The position numbers were made by a program, and so were the translations under genes. 64,000 nt of DNA, taken from the NCBI GenBank assembly GCA_022702545.1, contig JAHRBC010000001.1:6076001-6140000 (forward strand), given 5' to 3'. This document shows positions 50,827 through 63,083 of the stretch, in pieces. Position 1 is the first letter of the stretch; every line of letters begins with the position of its first letter. The stretch is from Phycomyces nitens (Eukaryota > Mucoromycota > Mucoromycetes > Mucorales > Phycomycetaceae). Below the pieces are notes generated by a model that worked only from the letters and a program-made list of their open reading frames with translations, searched no databases and had not been told where the DNA came from.

Positions 50827-53133
50827 GATCGTTTTTAATAATATTGAAAGAAAGAGGAAGAAAATCGGTGGTTAAAAATATATCCAGGAAAAAAGATAGA
50901 GAGAGAATTGGCACTGTATTTTTCCAAATTTATTTGCGTCACAAAAAAAAAGGCAGTTTTACTCTTTACGAGCATTATGACCACTTGACACTACTAGAGA
51001 ACATGCTCGATAAATAAATATAGGGATTCACTATTACAAATCCAAGAGCTTTGTTTGGTGCTTTAGTGTTGGTCATTTTTAAAAAATCTCGGCCATCTCC
51101 GCTTCATCATCAAAGAAATAAGATAATAAAAAAACAGGGCAAAATGTCGCCACAGCCAGCCAATAATCTATTGGACGCTAGGAAACCGCCTTTGCTATCA
51201 TGCTATTGTTCAAATACGTCAGAGCTCTATAGGCTTCTAGCCTACCTCTTCAATCTTTCTCTCTAGCTTCCTCAGTTGTATTTTCGGTTAAATAAATAAA
51301 AAGGGGTTCAAGCACATGGCCGAGTATTAAATTGTACTCGCCATTCTGAATCTCAGGACCAATCCTCATTTTATCAATCTAATGAAATGACAGAAAACTC
51401 GGAATCATTATTAATTCAAATAGGTCATCTTGCAACATTCCAAAAATAAAATGCTTTTGTACTTGTAGGAATTCTGAAATTAAAAGATCTATTACGGCAA
51501 TCTTTTGATTGGACTCTAGGTGTATATAGACACCGATTGATGCTTAAGAGTGCCTAGAGAGATGGTTATAGTTATCACCTCGTACCCAAACAATCTTTTC
51601 CTTTTAACCTTGGGGTTAGTGTGGCTAGTAGTAGTCATATTTATCGTGAACTATGATTGCTAATATTATTATGTTAGAAAACAAACTCTATCGATATCTA
51701 GGCATTTGTCAACTTTGCTAGCCCTGATGATCATTTTTGAGTCGAGTTTGGTAGTCTCTGGTATGACTTGAATCGATCATACTTTCTGTCTGGTGGAATC
51801 ATAGTTTTTTCTTATTTTATTTCCTAAAGGTACAAAGACCACACTCCATGACTACGATTGTCTTACTTTGGGTCGGTTACATATATATATATATATGACT
51901 TTTATAGTCTGTAAAAAAGTGATTGAGCACTTTTAGACATGGTATACTTTAGAGTTATGACTAGTGGCTAACTATGCCAAGGGAAGGGTCCTTTAGACTG
52001 AGATGTGTCTTTTATAGTTTTGAAATCATTTCATAAATATTCATTTCAATAAAATGCGTATTTGATCCTTATCAGATCTTTTCCTATAGACCTATTGGTC
52101 GATTTTGTTTATTGATTTGACCAATACCATTCAAAAAGTTGGCCAAGGCAATTACTAATATTCTGCCCAGAGCGATATATTTTCCTTCAATATAAAGTAA
52201 TTATCAGTAAAGATTGCTTAATATTTCTTTTGGTTTGTTATTATTCTTGGGACCGAATAGTATCCAACAAAAGGTCTTGATAGCAATATTATCTTTTATG
52301 ACTATTACAAGCATATTTTTTTATTGGACCATGGAGTAATCCTTACAGTCCCTTTTACTCCGTCAATGTATATATGCATTGCAGCATTTGCCTCATTATT
52401 ACTCACAAGCTAGATCATAGATTTTGTACTTGTAAACCAGCATAGTGGTTTTGGACCATTTGTAATATCGAAATCACTGAAACAATTGCTCAGCTTTAAT
52501 ATAAATCGTGATGGCCTATTGGTATTTCTATATATATATATATGACGGAACATATGTTGAAAACCCATTGGTTCTGATAAAGTTTCCTTGCCAAAGATTT
52601 TTGTGTTTATGTAGGTTATTAAATAACGATGTCTGCTGTAACTGTTGCTGTATTAGTATTTTAAATGAATATTCTTGTCTATCAAAAAGAGAAACACTGA
52701 ACTTATTTGGTGAGATTTTAATCTCTATTTGAAAACAGTATTAAACAATCAAGTTTTTCTGGGGGATTTGTCAGATTTATAGCAAACTTTAGTTCAAAAG
52801 CTTATTGGGAAAAAGTATGTCTATTGATTTAAACTCTTCTGTAGCAACGTTTCTCATAGCTCATATAAACTACAATCATACATATACATATATATACATA
52901 CAAATAAAGCATAAATAAACAAGATACCTATATCTATCTTTTTTTATTTCTAAGCACATTTAGTATTATATACAAAAAGAAGTAGAAAAACCATTGTATG
53001 CCAGAGTTAAATATCCATTTTGCAAGATAGTTTGTATTTATAATTATCAAGGGTACCAAAAATTAATACACGTCAAAGGCTCTTTTTTAGAACACTCTGA
53101 TTGAACACTGAGAATTATAATTATAATTATAAA
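50827..53133. other. intergenic, no supported gene
   Basis: About 2.3 kb of A/T-rich DNA with (AT)n runs near 51879-51896 and 52528-52543. Short ORFs at 51051 and 52508 have no recognisable domain. Confidence 0.5.
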
Positions 53134-53812
53134 TGCACCATATCCTTTTTCTCTATATATTTCTACGTTAAGTACTATGGAAACCTCATGACTAGTATCA
53201 GGGAGCTCTCGGTAAAAGCTCAAATAATCTAGACAGATCTGTGTAATCAAACTTCAAGGAAATTCTGGAGATAAGGGTGGCTTTATTGATATTGAAAGAT
53301 TGCTCAAAGCAACATTGGGTCTGACAGTCGAAACAAGACAAGTTTTGGATTATCACCAAAAGTATTTTCTCAAGAAAAGTATTACAAAGCTGATGGTATA
53401 TAAATGGTTATATCTCACAAGGAGAATGATGGTTTGTGCATTGGAAAAATTACTTGGCAATAAGCAAGAGTTTTAAATATACCTTGTTAATAAATGAAGT
53501 TATATATATATTTAGTTAGTTAGTTAGTTGCCAATGATAAATAATGGAAAGAACGCAAATGTTGTTCATTTTATGTGGTTTCAATACAACTTTTTGGCCC
53601 CTCATATATTATAGATATTTCAAGAGCTTATTCTTATCCAGTAACGACAAGTTGCCAAGATAAAATAAAAAAGAAATCTCTAGAATGATTCCCTATTAAA
53701 TTATATACCAAACCCAATTTCCGTGTCATTTAATATCATTGAAACTCTAAACGATAAAAGGCACGGCAGGATAACACTTTTTTGCTTAATTTATTGAAAT
53801 CATTAAACAATT
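53134..53812 (+). repeat. dispersed repeat, copy B (inverse of copy at 5.4 kb)
   Basis: Inverse copy of 5374-6056. On the plus strand 53255-53476 carries the shared frame (GNSGDKGGFIDIERLLKATL, GLTVETRQVLDYHQKYFLKK, then LEKLLGNKQEF and stop), preceded by an acceptor-like ctagacag. By eye it differs from copy A at only a few residues over about 70. An AATTAT tract at 53114-53131 borders the left end. Confidence 0.8.
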
Positions 53813-54540
53813 ACGATTTTTTATTAATGACACTATAGAATTGACCGAGAGAAACATTGGTTTCGGAAAAAAAGAGTATGTGGGTGTTCTTTAAGTTATC
53901 TACGTCATACGCAATTGGTGTAAGTAGCACGGATTAAAAGTGCGACATGACATCATACCACTCCACACACATAATGGCCCTTTCATGGGTCTTTACCATA
54001 AAAAAAATAAAAAATAAAGGCAAAGAGTATGGATATTATACTACTTTGTGATATTAAATAACCTCTTGCTACCTCTGTTACGATATTCTGGATATTTTAT
54101 TTGCAAAAAAAAGTAAAGTAGCGTATATTATTTAAATATCTATATAAAAATAAATATTCGTATATAAATATAAAAGCACAAGAGCCAAAAACGGGGTTCA
54201 TTGGCAATTTCCTAATTGTGTGTGTGTGTGCGTGTATTTATATACATATATATAAATACAAATGTGTGTCAGAGAGAGAGAGAAAGAGAGAAAAAGAAAG
54301 AGAGAGAAAAAGAGAGAAAGAGTTGTCTGGGTGGGTGAGTGTGTATTTGGGTGGGTGTGTATTTGGCTGTGTGTGTGTTTTTTTTAAGCCTATTTTTTTT
54401 TCTGTTTTCTTCCTCTTTCGCTTCTCGTACCTACATCCTTTATTCTTTGCCGCGTGTCGGTGTCTTGCTCTTATCACATTTCTCTGGTGCTTGATTGCTC
54501 GACCGTTTGTCACAACATCGCCTATATTGCCGATTTGTGC
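53813..54540. other. upstream region of second F-box gene, microsatellites
   Basis: Contains GT runs (54217-54232, 54368-54380) and a GA-rich purine run (54270-54322), then a pyrimidine-rich leader before the start. No separate gene. Confidence 0.5.
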
Positions 54541-55938
54541 ATGACGAGCGATGCGGCTTTGGGTACTGCCTCCCGGATGGTTGCCTCCTCAGGCAGTGCA
54601 ATAAGTCTGGGACAGTCCGTCTTGCACCGCATATTCTCCCATCTTTCTCGATCAGATAAACTCCAGGCAGCACTCGTTTGCTCTAATTGGTCTAGCCCAG
54701 CATTAGAACTTCTTTGGTCTTCATTCACATTTGTCCGTGAACGAGATTTCGAGCGCGTGTTTGCCATCATCGCCCGTCACAACACCCAAAGGCCATACGC
54801 TTCCTATGTTCGCTCTCTCCAACTCACTCACGCAGACCGGGAATTCCAAGTCAGCCCCAATATCATCTTACTCATCACATCCCTCTGCTCCAAACTCGAA
54901 TCCATCGCCATTTCCTTCCATCACATTCGTCCCTCTGCTCCAGTCGCCTTTCCAGCACCTAATGCGGCCAACAACGCTGTCAGACCTATCCTTCCACCAA
55001 TCCTACGACCACACCATGACCATCGGCATCAACAAAGACCTCCACTTCCTCCTATTCATCAATCTCCATCTCCGTCTCCTCCACCATCTACTCGCCATAG
55101 CCATTCTTTACCACTCGCACATTTTGCCCACAACTGTCCAGAATTGCGTTCAATTCGGCTGGTGTCCTATAGTCCAAAAACAGACGACTCGGTCTATGAA
55201 ATGGCAAAGTATCTTAAATCAGGCAACCTAGAAACCGTTGTCTTTTCAGGATGTACTACTCTCCAAAGCTCAACTCTCTGCAAACTAGCCATCACTAACC
55301 CACAACTACGACACATTGAAATCGCAGGCGCCACTCCTGTCGGCGACTCTGCCCTCGCCACAATTGCAGATCGGTGTGGAGCCACACTCGAGCATCTCAG
55401 TATAGGAAATGCGCACCACATCACCGATAAATCAATGCGATATGTAGCTCGTAGATGCCATGCTCTCAAACAGTTTTGTCTGTTTGATAACCTTGATGGC
55501 GACAGACTCTCAGAAGGGTGTCTGGTTGATGTAGTCAAGTCTTGTAGGGCACTCGAAGTTATTTCTATTAGTAATGCACGCGCACTTGGGCTTCTATTCT
55601 TTGATACTGTCATTTCCCGTGTCGAGTATGAGCTGGCCTCCATCGATCACAAGCACAGCACAATAGGTGGGCTTCAACGGCTCTGCCTCGGTAATGTCAA
55701 GCGAGATGTAATCCAGAGCCCTGCGGTTCACAAACTCATAAAGATGAGTGCAACCGAAGGAAAGCAGCATAATGACGACGATGAGGACGAATACGATGAA
55801 AATGCAGAACTTTCCAACCAAAGCGCATCTTCAATAATGAATAGTCCTGGCACATTTATGCCAAAGATGACCGTTATTCGAGGAAGTTCGATATGGTGGC
55901 AGAGACGCCGCCCATTGAGTAAGCCTAAATCCCGTTAG
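54541..55938 (+). CDS. F-box / leucine-rich-repeat protein (Grr1-like layout)
   Basis: Single intronless frame, 465 residues from the ATG at 54541. The F-box is at about residues 20-60 (LGQSVLHRIFSHLSRSDKLQ, AALVCSNWSSPALELLWSSF). A Pro/His-rich loop (about 150-190) interrupts, then LRRs follow: NCPELRSIRLVSY, SGNLETVVFSGCTTL, NPQLRHIEIAGATPVGDSAL, CGATLEHLSIGNAHHITDKS, CHALKQFCLF, CRALEVISISNARAL. The cysteine-end LRR type resembles Grr1/FBXL proteins that recruit substrates to SCF ubiquitin ligases. The C-terminus has an acidic run. An in-frame ATG at 54454 would add 29 residues of Cys/Ser-rich sequence that does not look like a domain. Confidence 0.85.
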   Translation: MTSDAALGTASRMVASSGSAISLGQSVLHRIFSHLSRSDKLQAALVCSNWSSPALELLWSSFTFVRERDFERVFAIIARHNTQRPYASYVRSLQLTHADREFQVSPNIILLITSLCSKLESIAISFHHIRPSAPVAFPAPNAANNAVRPILPPILRPHHDHRHQQRPPLPPIHQSPSPSPPPSTRHSHSLPLAHFAHNCPELRSIRLVSYSPKTDDSVYEMAKYLKSGNLETVVFSGCTTLQSSTLCKLAITNPQLRHIEIAGATPVGDSALATIADRCGATLEHLSIGNAHHITDKSMRYVARRCHALKQFCLFDNLDGDRLSEGCLVDVVKSCRALEVISISNARALGLLFFDTVISRVEYELASIDHKHSTIGGLQRLCLGNVKRDVIQSPAVHKLIKMSATEGKQHNDDDEDEYDENAELSNQSASSIMNSPGTFMPKMTVIRGSSIWWQRRRPLSKPKSR

Positions 55939-56969
55939 ACACAACCAGCACACAAAAAGAAAAAGAAAATAGCAGAAAAAGCATCAAACCAAACCAATGC
56001 AGCCTCAAGCAATTCCAAGGCAGAGAAGATCAAACCTTGTTGTAATTTATCCATATCATCCCATCCACACGCCTAATATCCCACATTCAAATCTTTCTCT
56101 ACCTATGTACGCTGCAAGGCTTTGAACTTTTTTTTTTATTGTTACTATTATTATTTTTCTGTTTTTCTTTCTCTCTATCTCCATGTATATAGACATCACT
56201 GCCTTTTTCTCTTATTTTGTGTACAAGATATAAATTGAAGGTTCTTAATATTCAATAAAAATAAAAATCATAGATTTGTAATGATCTATAGTTTTATTGA
56301 CATTACATTGTTATAACCATAAACTGCACCATGTACACCTTGGAACATGACAATACCAATAGATCCGTCTTTATAATCAAATGACAATGGCATATTTTAT
56401 CATTTGTAATCATTTAGTCAAAGCCATTTTCCAAGGCAATCGTATCATTTATTTTCTATTTAATTTTTTTTAAAACCATTTACTCTTGCACAAACCAACT
56501 GGTTGGGTGTCTGAAAGATAAAAATTGGCTTTTTATTTATTCAATATTCAAGCCATAGAGAATCTACAAAAAGTCTTTTTGGTGGTAAAATGTAGTTATT
56601 TCATGTTTTATCATTTTTATCATTTTAAAATTACTCTAAAGATAATGCCTTTATCTTTACTTTTAGACCTAATTATATACTCGAAAGAATGATATTTCGA
56701 GAGTAAAATTCCAAGGAGATGTTCATATATATATTCAACACTCAACTTCTCAACTGTAACGATCTCTAGAATGCTCAAATCTGAAGCATAAAAGATAAAG
56801 ACGTCAATGTTGAGTATAAGAACCGTCAATATCAATCACTACCTAGTAACGACTCTACCCCACTAAACGAGAAACAGGTTTAGTCCCCTTTATTTCTTAT
56901 TTTCTTAGCATTACAACATCTAAACTGTTTTTATTTTAGATATTAACCCTTTCACATTTACCTGAAGAG
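55939..56969. other. intergenic, 3' flank of F-box gene
   Basis: About 1 kb, A/T-rich, no gene recognised. A poly-T run occurs near 56129. Confidence 0.5.
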
Positions 56970-57480
56970 CCTATCAAACACGCTCAATAGAATTCATAAA
57001 AGACATTAAGGAGGCCAGTACTCAAACCCTTGACTCCATGTCTCTCTTTAAACTACTTTTCAAAGAAGCCAGTATGGAAACTCGCGTCTTGGAACATAAA
57101 ATCTATATCATCCTTTACCAAATTTTTAGCCCAGAAAAAAAAGTTTGTAGCCAAAGTATTGCCGTGCTTGTTCTGGTCCACAGTCCTTTTGAGGAAATCC
57201 AAAAACCCTAAAACTACCTACCCAAAAACAGTTCCAGATAATAACCCTACATTTGGCCTAAAAAGTCTTAGATTTCTTCGCTTTCTTTGTTTCTTTCTTC
57301 AGTTCTTATAATCGTTGCAACACCACCATCCTTGCCCTCTACTGCAAATCCAGATTCATTCAAGCAAACTACGGTTTCCCAATAGACATTTGTACAAATG
57401 ACATATCATTGGCCCATTGCAGTCTACATTGATAGAGTATCTCTCTCAGAGCCAACTTATGAGCTTCAACATAAGAACCA
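56970..57480 (-). mobile_element. Tc1/mariner transposase relic (C-terminal half)
   Basis: On the minus strand, broken frames read VCLNESGFAVEGKDGG, then VLGFLDFLKRTVDQNKHGN, LATNFFFWAKNLVKDDIDFM, FQDASFHTGFF, FKERHGVKG and, in another frame, NSIERV. This is the order of the Tc1-type DDE domain (…G-F-x-x-F-x-x-G/R-T-V-D-Q…F-Q-D…H-T…N-x-I-E). Stops and at least one frameshift are present. No terminal repeats were delimited. Confidence 0.7.
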
Positions 57481-57588
57481 GAGTCAATGTTTTTGAGACA
57501 ACTGATTACTGTCTCTCTACAAACAAAGATTCCAAGTTCCTTTAATACTAATCACGGCTGATTATAAGTGGCAAATTGATTCTTCCAT

Positions 57589-60445
57589 TTGATTTCCGCA
57601 ACATCCCTTTTTGCTCAATTATCAACTATATCTTTGTCGTTTAAGACTCTTCCTGAATGGAATGCTTCAACTTGGTTAAATCTTTTGATGATCTTGGTAT
57701 TTGAAAAAGAAAATCAGGAAATTCTTGACACACCCACTCAATATATTCCCACAAAGGAAATTAGAAAATTGAGACGTCGACTTTTTTGTAAAGTGGCTTT
57801 GTCTACATTTGCAGACATGGAAGGTTAAAACGTAAATTGGGAAAGAATTCCTCTGGCATTGAGAAGCAAGAAGCAATTAAAGGCGCCGAGACCATAAAGA
57901 AAGAAGTGAAACGGAGCACCCAGAAGTGTGTTTGTCCAGCATCTTTAAACTTGTTTAATTTCACCATTACTAGAAGCTACATGGAACACAATCATCCAAT
58001 CTCACAAGACAACACTATTTATGCAGTCAATTGTAAGCAGCCACATAAAATTATGGAACGAACCTACACTTTGCTGGCTAGTGGGCATAAAGGCCCAGTT
58101 ACAAGTGTTGTGGACGTAAGTGCACATATCAACACTTGGCAACTATTTCTAAATTATTTTTACCTAGACTTTGAAAGCTTTGAATGTAACAAATATCATC
58201 AAAAAGGACATTCATAACATCCAAACTCTTTTTTTTTGAAGAATGAGAATGGAAAAGAAATGTTTCTCCTTATATCCTATCTTGAAAGCATTGGATATAC
58301 TGTTCGCATTTGAGTAGAGACGAAAGGAGACATGCAAGAAGTCAAAGAAATCTTCTTTATTTACCACGCAGCAATTCAAGAAGCAAGAATTTGGTATGAG
58401 GCGGTTACGATCGATGCAACCTACAAGACCAATGCCCATAAGCTGTCTCTTGTAAATGTTGTTGGCACAAGCAATACATCCTCTAATACAGAAAACAATA
58501 AGCTGCAAACTTTTGCAATTTCAGCAGCTTTTGTTGGCTTGGGAACCGAGGCAGCATACACCTGGATCCTAGAGGAATTGTGAGAGGCCATTTGGCCTAT
58601 AAATGAACACCCTTTACCATCAGTATTTGTCACTGACAACAAGCAAGTTTTCCCCCACTGGGGGTTTTTTCTGTGCTCTCTTTTCCTTCTCACTTACTTG
58701 TCTCTCTGTCATGCTCTGTCACAAACTATTACTTTTTTCTTTTGTTCTTATATCTTATTTCTTTTCCCCCAGTATTTAGGGGCTTCTTTTTTATTATTTA
58801 TTTATATATTTTCAATTATTCTTTTTCACTCTCATGGGTGGCCTATATGCCTACAGGCGCCAGGCCTTGATACACCCACAAAATAAACAAAATACTTTTA
58901 ACTGACAACGAGCAAGCTTTGTGCAACGCAATTGATGTCATTTTCCTAGAAAGCCAGCACTTGCTCTGTTCCTGGCATTTGTGGAATACCATGGCAACAA
59001 AGCTCCCGATTAGAACGATTGATTCAGCTGAGTATAATCTTTGTTGTGCTCAAGCTGAATTAGACTTTAAGGCGATCATGTCTAGCTTTGACAAAGCAAG
59101 CTATAAGGAGGCGCGTAGCAGCTTTGAGCAGCTTATCACAACGTATGGCTACTTCTGTCAGGAACCAATCTAGGCAAAGGCAAGAACAGAGAAAACAGGC
59201 AGAGGGTTTGAAGATAGATTCCTTTAATAAAGATATTGTTTGCTTGATCCTTCTATGATCAAGCTCTAGGGGTATTTATATGAATATTTCTAGCTAATGT
59301 CTACTGAGATAATTATAATGATTGGTTCTATGGAGTGTCTTTACAAGGAAAGCAAGGGAAGAATACTATTGGTCTAGAGGTGCGATGTCTGGATCTGGTT
59401 CTGATTGGTCAATTAATTTTACCAATAGGATGTTTTTTACAATTTCAAGAACAATGGGAGTTCGGCACTGCATTACTTGAACGATGTGTAAGTCAGAGAG
59501 TTTTTGTTAAAGTCTTTTGCTAATAATAGTCTTGTATTAGTTTGCTCCAGGATGATAAGATCAAACACTGGGTAGGTATGTATGCCAATGATCACCCTCA
59601 CATGGGAAACCAAATTTCTGGAAGAGCAGAGAGCTTTCATTCAGGTTTGAAAAGAGCTTTGGGTAGCCAGTCTGCGTCCAAGCTTACACTTACTGTTAAG
59701 TAAATAAATGTATTGTATTTGACATAATGGTATATCAGAGAAAAGTGATATATAAACCCAGATAGCTGGATTATCTAAAATCAAGACAAACTATACCATA
59801 CCCAATCTATTGTGGGACAAAGTCCCAAAATACCTATTAACTGATAACACAGCTATTATTATAATGAATATCCAAGCTGATAAGAATTATAACAATAATT
59901 ATAAATACTAAGTTAACATACTTCTTGAATCAATAATGGAATAGACTTTAACTTTTTCTAAACCACAATAAAGAGTCTCAAAGTATCCACCGTCCCAATT
60001 TCTACTACAAATATCACAAAATGCATACTATGAGCAAAAGGTAAATGATTAATCCCAGAAAACCTATCATCCATATTTTAACCTTTTTTAAAGAGAGAAA
60101 ATCACTATAGAAAGCTAAATGTTGAGAGGATCAGCATCGATTCAGTTTTATTTGACAAAGAAAAAGAGTTTAGATTTAAAAATCTTGCTTTTAAAGTTGT
60201 CAGATTAGCAATGGACATGATCAGGACAAACACAATCACCAGCCTGCAATCTGATTTTGTTTCAAGAGGTGTCAATTGCAAGAGCTGGGATCATATTAGA
60301 TACAAGCTGTCATGCCCTTCTATCATTGCTGCTAGTTCTGAGGTTTTACCTCTTGATATTGTTGATATGTGCTGGTGGTTTAAATGTGACAAAAGTTTGT
60401 ATCTTGAAAGCAACTATGATAAGCATAACCTTTATATATTCTGAC
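57589..60445 (+). mobile_element. degenerate MULE (FAR1-type) transposase
   Basis: Disrupted plus-strand frames over about 2.8 kb. Recognisable blocks: RSYMEHNHPISQ (58000 region, zinc-finger-like HNHP), WYEAVTIDATYKTNAHKLSL (58394 region, the MULE first-D motif), LVNVVGTSNTS, FVGLGTEAAYTWILEEL, TDNEQALCNAIDVIF with LLCSWHLWNTM (58905 region, second-D and C-x2-H-like WH), and HMGNQISGRAESFHSGLKRA (59605 region, N.x.RVESxHSxLK block with the final E). The C-terminal segment continues to about 60445. Stops, frameshifts and the insertion at 58651-58900 show it is dead. Confidence 0.75.
58632..58920. mobile_element. 250-bp insertion with 19-bp imperfect target duplication
   Basis: The sequence actgacaacaagcaagttt (58632-58650) recurs as actgacaacgagcaagcttt (58901-58920), two substitutions. 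Between them lies an unrelated 250-bp stretch starting with the palindrome CCCCCACTGGGGG and pyrimidine-rich. It interrupts the TDN(E/K)QA codons of the MULE. A long, imperfect duplication fits a target-primed (LINE/SINE-like) insertion; no Pol III box or RT remnant was recognised. Confidence 0.7.
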
Positions 60446-61089
60446 TGATATTTTTTTACATAGACTTTGAAGAGAAAAAAGAGAATGTTCCTCTCAGCTG
60501 TCCCTACAAAAATTGAGTGGTTTCATTCATAGCAAACTACTATATTATCTTGCCATTAGTAGACTGAAGTTAAACATAATAAACTTTTTTATTTTTGACG
60601 GCAATTATATTATTCAATATGTTCTATTGGATAGAATAATAAAGTAAAGCCTTTTAGATGTGATATTTGTTTGTGATTTATTTCTACTTCTTGTAACTGA
60701 AATGATTGCGTTCATTTCAGGCTTATTTTCTTATTCACTGCTTTGGTTCCACTACTTAAATTTGAGTGTAACCGTTCCCTTACAATAAGGGCTTTCTATT
60801 GTTTTATCACTTTCTCTTTCCCTTCCAAATTTCTTAACTATTATCCATATCATTTCATTAACCAACGATCGTCATTTCGGTACGATTTTATTTCCATTAT
60901 CTTTATAACCTATATCTAACATCTTCTCTAGTTAGTTTTTATTTAATAAATAAAGCTTACAACCCGTAACATAACTATGTTGTGAAATTAATTGCAGTAG
61001 AAATAATAAATAAGTCAATTATTATTGTTGTGAGTAGAATAAAAACAGATAAGGGGCAAAAGAATTTGTGAGAACTTGTACAAGGTATT
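60446..61089. other. spacer between transposon relics
   Basis: A/T-rich DNA with no recognised gene; may be part of either neighbouring element. Confidence 0.4.
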
Positions 61090-61487
61090 TATTCAAAAGA
61101 AAAAGGTTTCATTTCTACACAGAACTAACTATTGATATTTATATGTTTTCTGATTTATAATTCAGTATGTACTTTGGTAATCTTTATCATGATGAGTCAT
61201 CTTCCAGGAGTATTGTCTTTCTGGAAAGATCCAGAGAGACTCATTGATATGATACTTCTCCAATCAGATCAGCCAGAGAGCTTTGGTAAAGAAGAACATT
61301 TATGCTATTGGTACTATTTTAATATTCCAACCCAGATACTTGGGTAATGTTTTAGCATTATTAATTCATTTGTAGTTGTAGTCTCTCAATCAAATATTCA
61401 TATAATAAAAGAAATATGTAGATGGAATATAATGATGCTATTAGATAAATATGTGTATATGTGTATATCCCATATTATAGTGATAAC

Positions 61488-61529
<42 letters not shown>

Positions 61530-61665
61530 TCAATTATGTGTATGATGATCTGTGTATTGGATAATCTCATAAAAGCAGATTCATTTAACTGGAATAGCTG
61601 AGGATATTATTTTATCCTTCAGTCTTACTCTCAGATTCAGCAGTAATCAATACTCATTTACAACA
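61090..61665 (+). repeat. long inverted repeat, left arm
   Basis: Matches the complement of 63071-63586 plus 63973-64000 with scattered differences. Landmarks shared: tatttatatgttttctgattt, ccaggagtattgtctttctg, ccagagagctttggtaaaga, tatgtgtatat, and the inner end cagattcagcagtaatcaatactcatttacaac. Contains an (AAT)n tract at 61488-61527 that is shorter in the right arm. The outer limit is not certain because the partner runs off the window. Confidence 0.85.
61488..61527 (+). repeat. (AAT)n microsatellite
   Basis: About 13 AAT units inside the left arm, versus about 4 at the same place in the right arm (63203-63230 complement). Confidence 0.9.
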
Positions 61666-62245
61666 ATCATCATATTTATTCTTATAAGGAGGAAGAGAAA
61701 TATAACCAGTATAATTGTAAGTAAAGAGATTGACTCAAAATAATGAATTGTCTTGTAGTTTTATTACTACTTAACAGCATTATGTACACTCTTGTTCTAC
61801 AGGGTGGAAAACGAATTCATTCATGATTTGAAAGTCCGATTTTGCCCTTAATGCATCTTGTTATAATTCACGGGGAAAAAATAATGGAATGGTAGAAAAT
61901 AGACAATAAGAAATACTTTGAGACTGTCTATAAGCTTGTCTTTATTAAGATACAAAATGTGCCGTTCTTTATATACTCTTTCAATGTGCTGTTGCACTAA
62001 CTCTTTGACTTCCTTATATATGTGGTCTTTTACCACATTAAGATATTATATATGATAAGCTTCTGAGCTCCACGTCTGTGTTACTATTATTCTGATGCAT
62101 TGCTATAATTCCTTTATCGTACTTTATTAGCTCTCAGCTAATCTGCACTTATAGCTTTTGTATATGTAAAATATACACTGATAAGGCTGGATCACCACAC
62201 ATCTTCTATATTTTGTTTTTTCTTATTCTCTTTATTCTTATAAAC

Positions 62246-63083
62246 ATGACACCTTCAAACTCAACACATAAAGAGGAGAGCCCTTGCAGACAATATATCT
62301 GCCATTCATCTGATGAAAAGTTGATTATGATTGGAATGCACAAGGTAGGATTGTCTGTTGCAGAAATTTCTTGATGCGAGAATATCAAGGAATCAACTCT
62401 TCACAAAATAATAAAAAGATACTATAAGACAAAGTCTGTTGAAGACCAGCCTCACTCAGGAAGACCCAAGCTTTTCAATGTGAGAGACAAATGTCATTTG
62501 GAAATGATTGTGAGAAGTGATTGCCATCAGACATTAGGAGAGATTACTTGTGAGATAGAGGAGGTGATTAACATGCCCATCTCAAAAGTCACTATTAGCA
62601 AGACCTTGCGTAGTCTTGACTACAATTGCTGCACTGCATTAGCCAAGTCTTACTTGACTCAAGCAGACATGGCTGCATGTTGAAAGTGGGCTCAAGCAAG
62701 AATGGAGTGAAATAAGGAATGGAAAACCATAATTTGGAGTGATGAGTCTTGGTTTTCCCTTTTTAAGAAAAATAGAAAGATGCATGTATAGAGAAAGCCA
62801 GATGAGAAGTATTGTCCTGACTGCCTCCAACCAAAGATCTAAGGAGATGGAGGATCGGTCATGGTGTGGGGCTGCATTTGGGCTGGAGGTGTTGGACCTC
62901 TTGTTATACTTGAGGGCAATATGAATGCAAAAGTATACACTGAGGTCCTCCAAGAGCACTTTAAGCTCTACTTTGACATGCTGCCATGTAAAGACAAGGC
63001 CGAGTACCATTTCCAAGAAGATAACACTACTCCCCACAAAGCAGCCATATCAAAAAAATGCAAAGAAGACTGTTGTAAATGAG
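62246..63083 (+). pseudogene. Tc1-like transposase, inactivated
   Basis: One frame from ATG 62246 reads as a Tc1 transposase interrupted by several stops. Landmarks are the HTH SVAEIS then ESTLHKIIKRYYKTKS, GRPKLF (the GRP box), the second HTH ISKVTISKTLRSL, IIWSDESWFSLF (first D), GGSVMVWGCIWAGGVGPLV and YHFQEDNTTPHKAA (second D). It ends at TGCAAAGAAGACTGTTGTAAATGA without the third catalytic D/E region (NPIE). In-frame stops occur after EIS, AAC, RME, KMHV and PKI. The one at KMHV sits where the family has the Trp of VWRKP, consistent with a TGG-to-TAG change. Confidence 0.85.

Noticed and set aside
54731..55231. 166-residue plus-strand ORF
   Set aside because: Alternative frame of the F-box gene; Ser/His/Pro bias reflects the repeat-rich loop only.
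61488..61527. Regular AAT repeat as a possible CRISPR-like array
   Set aside because: Simple microsatellite without spacers, inside a transposon arm of a eukaryotic genome.
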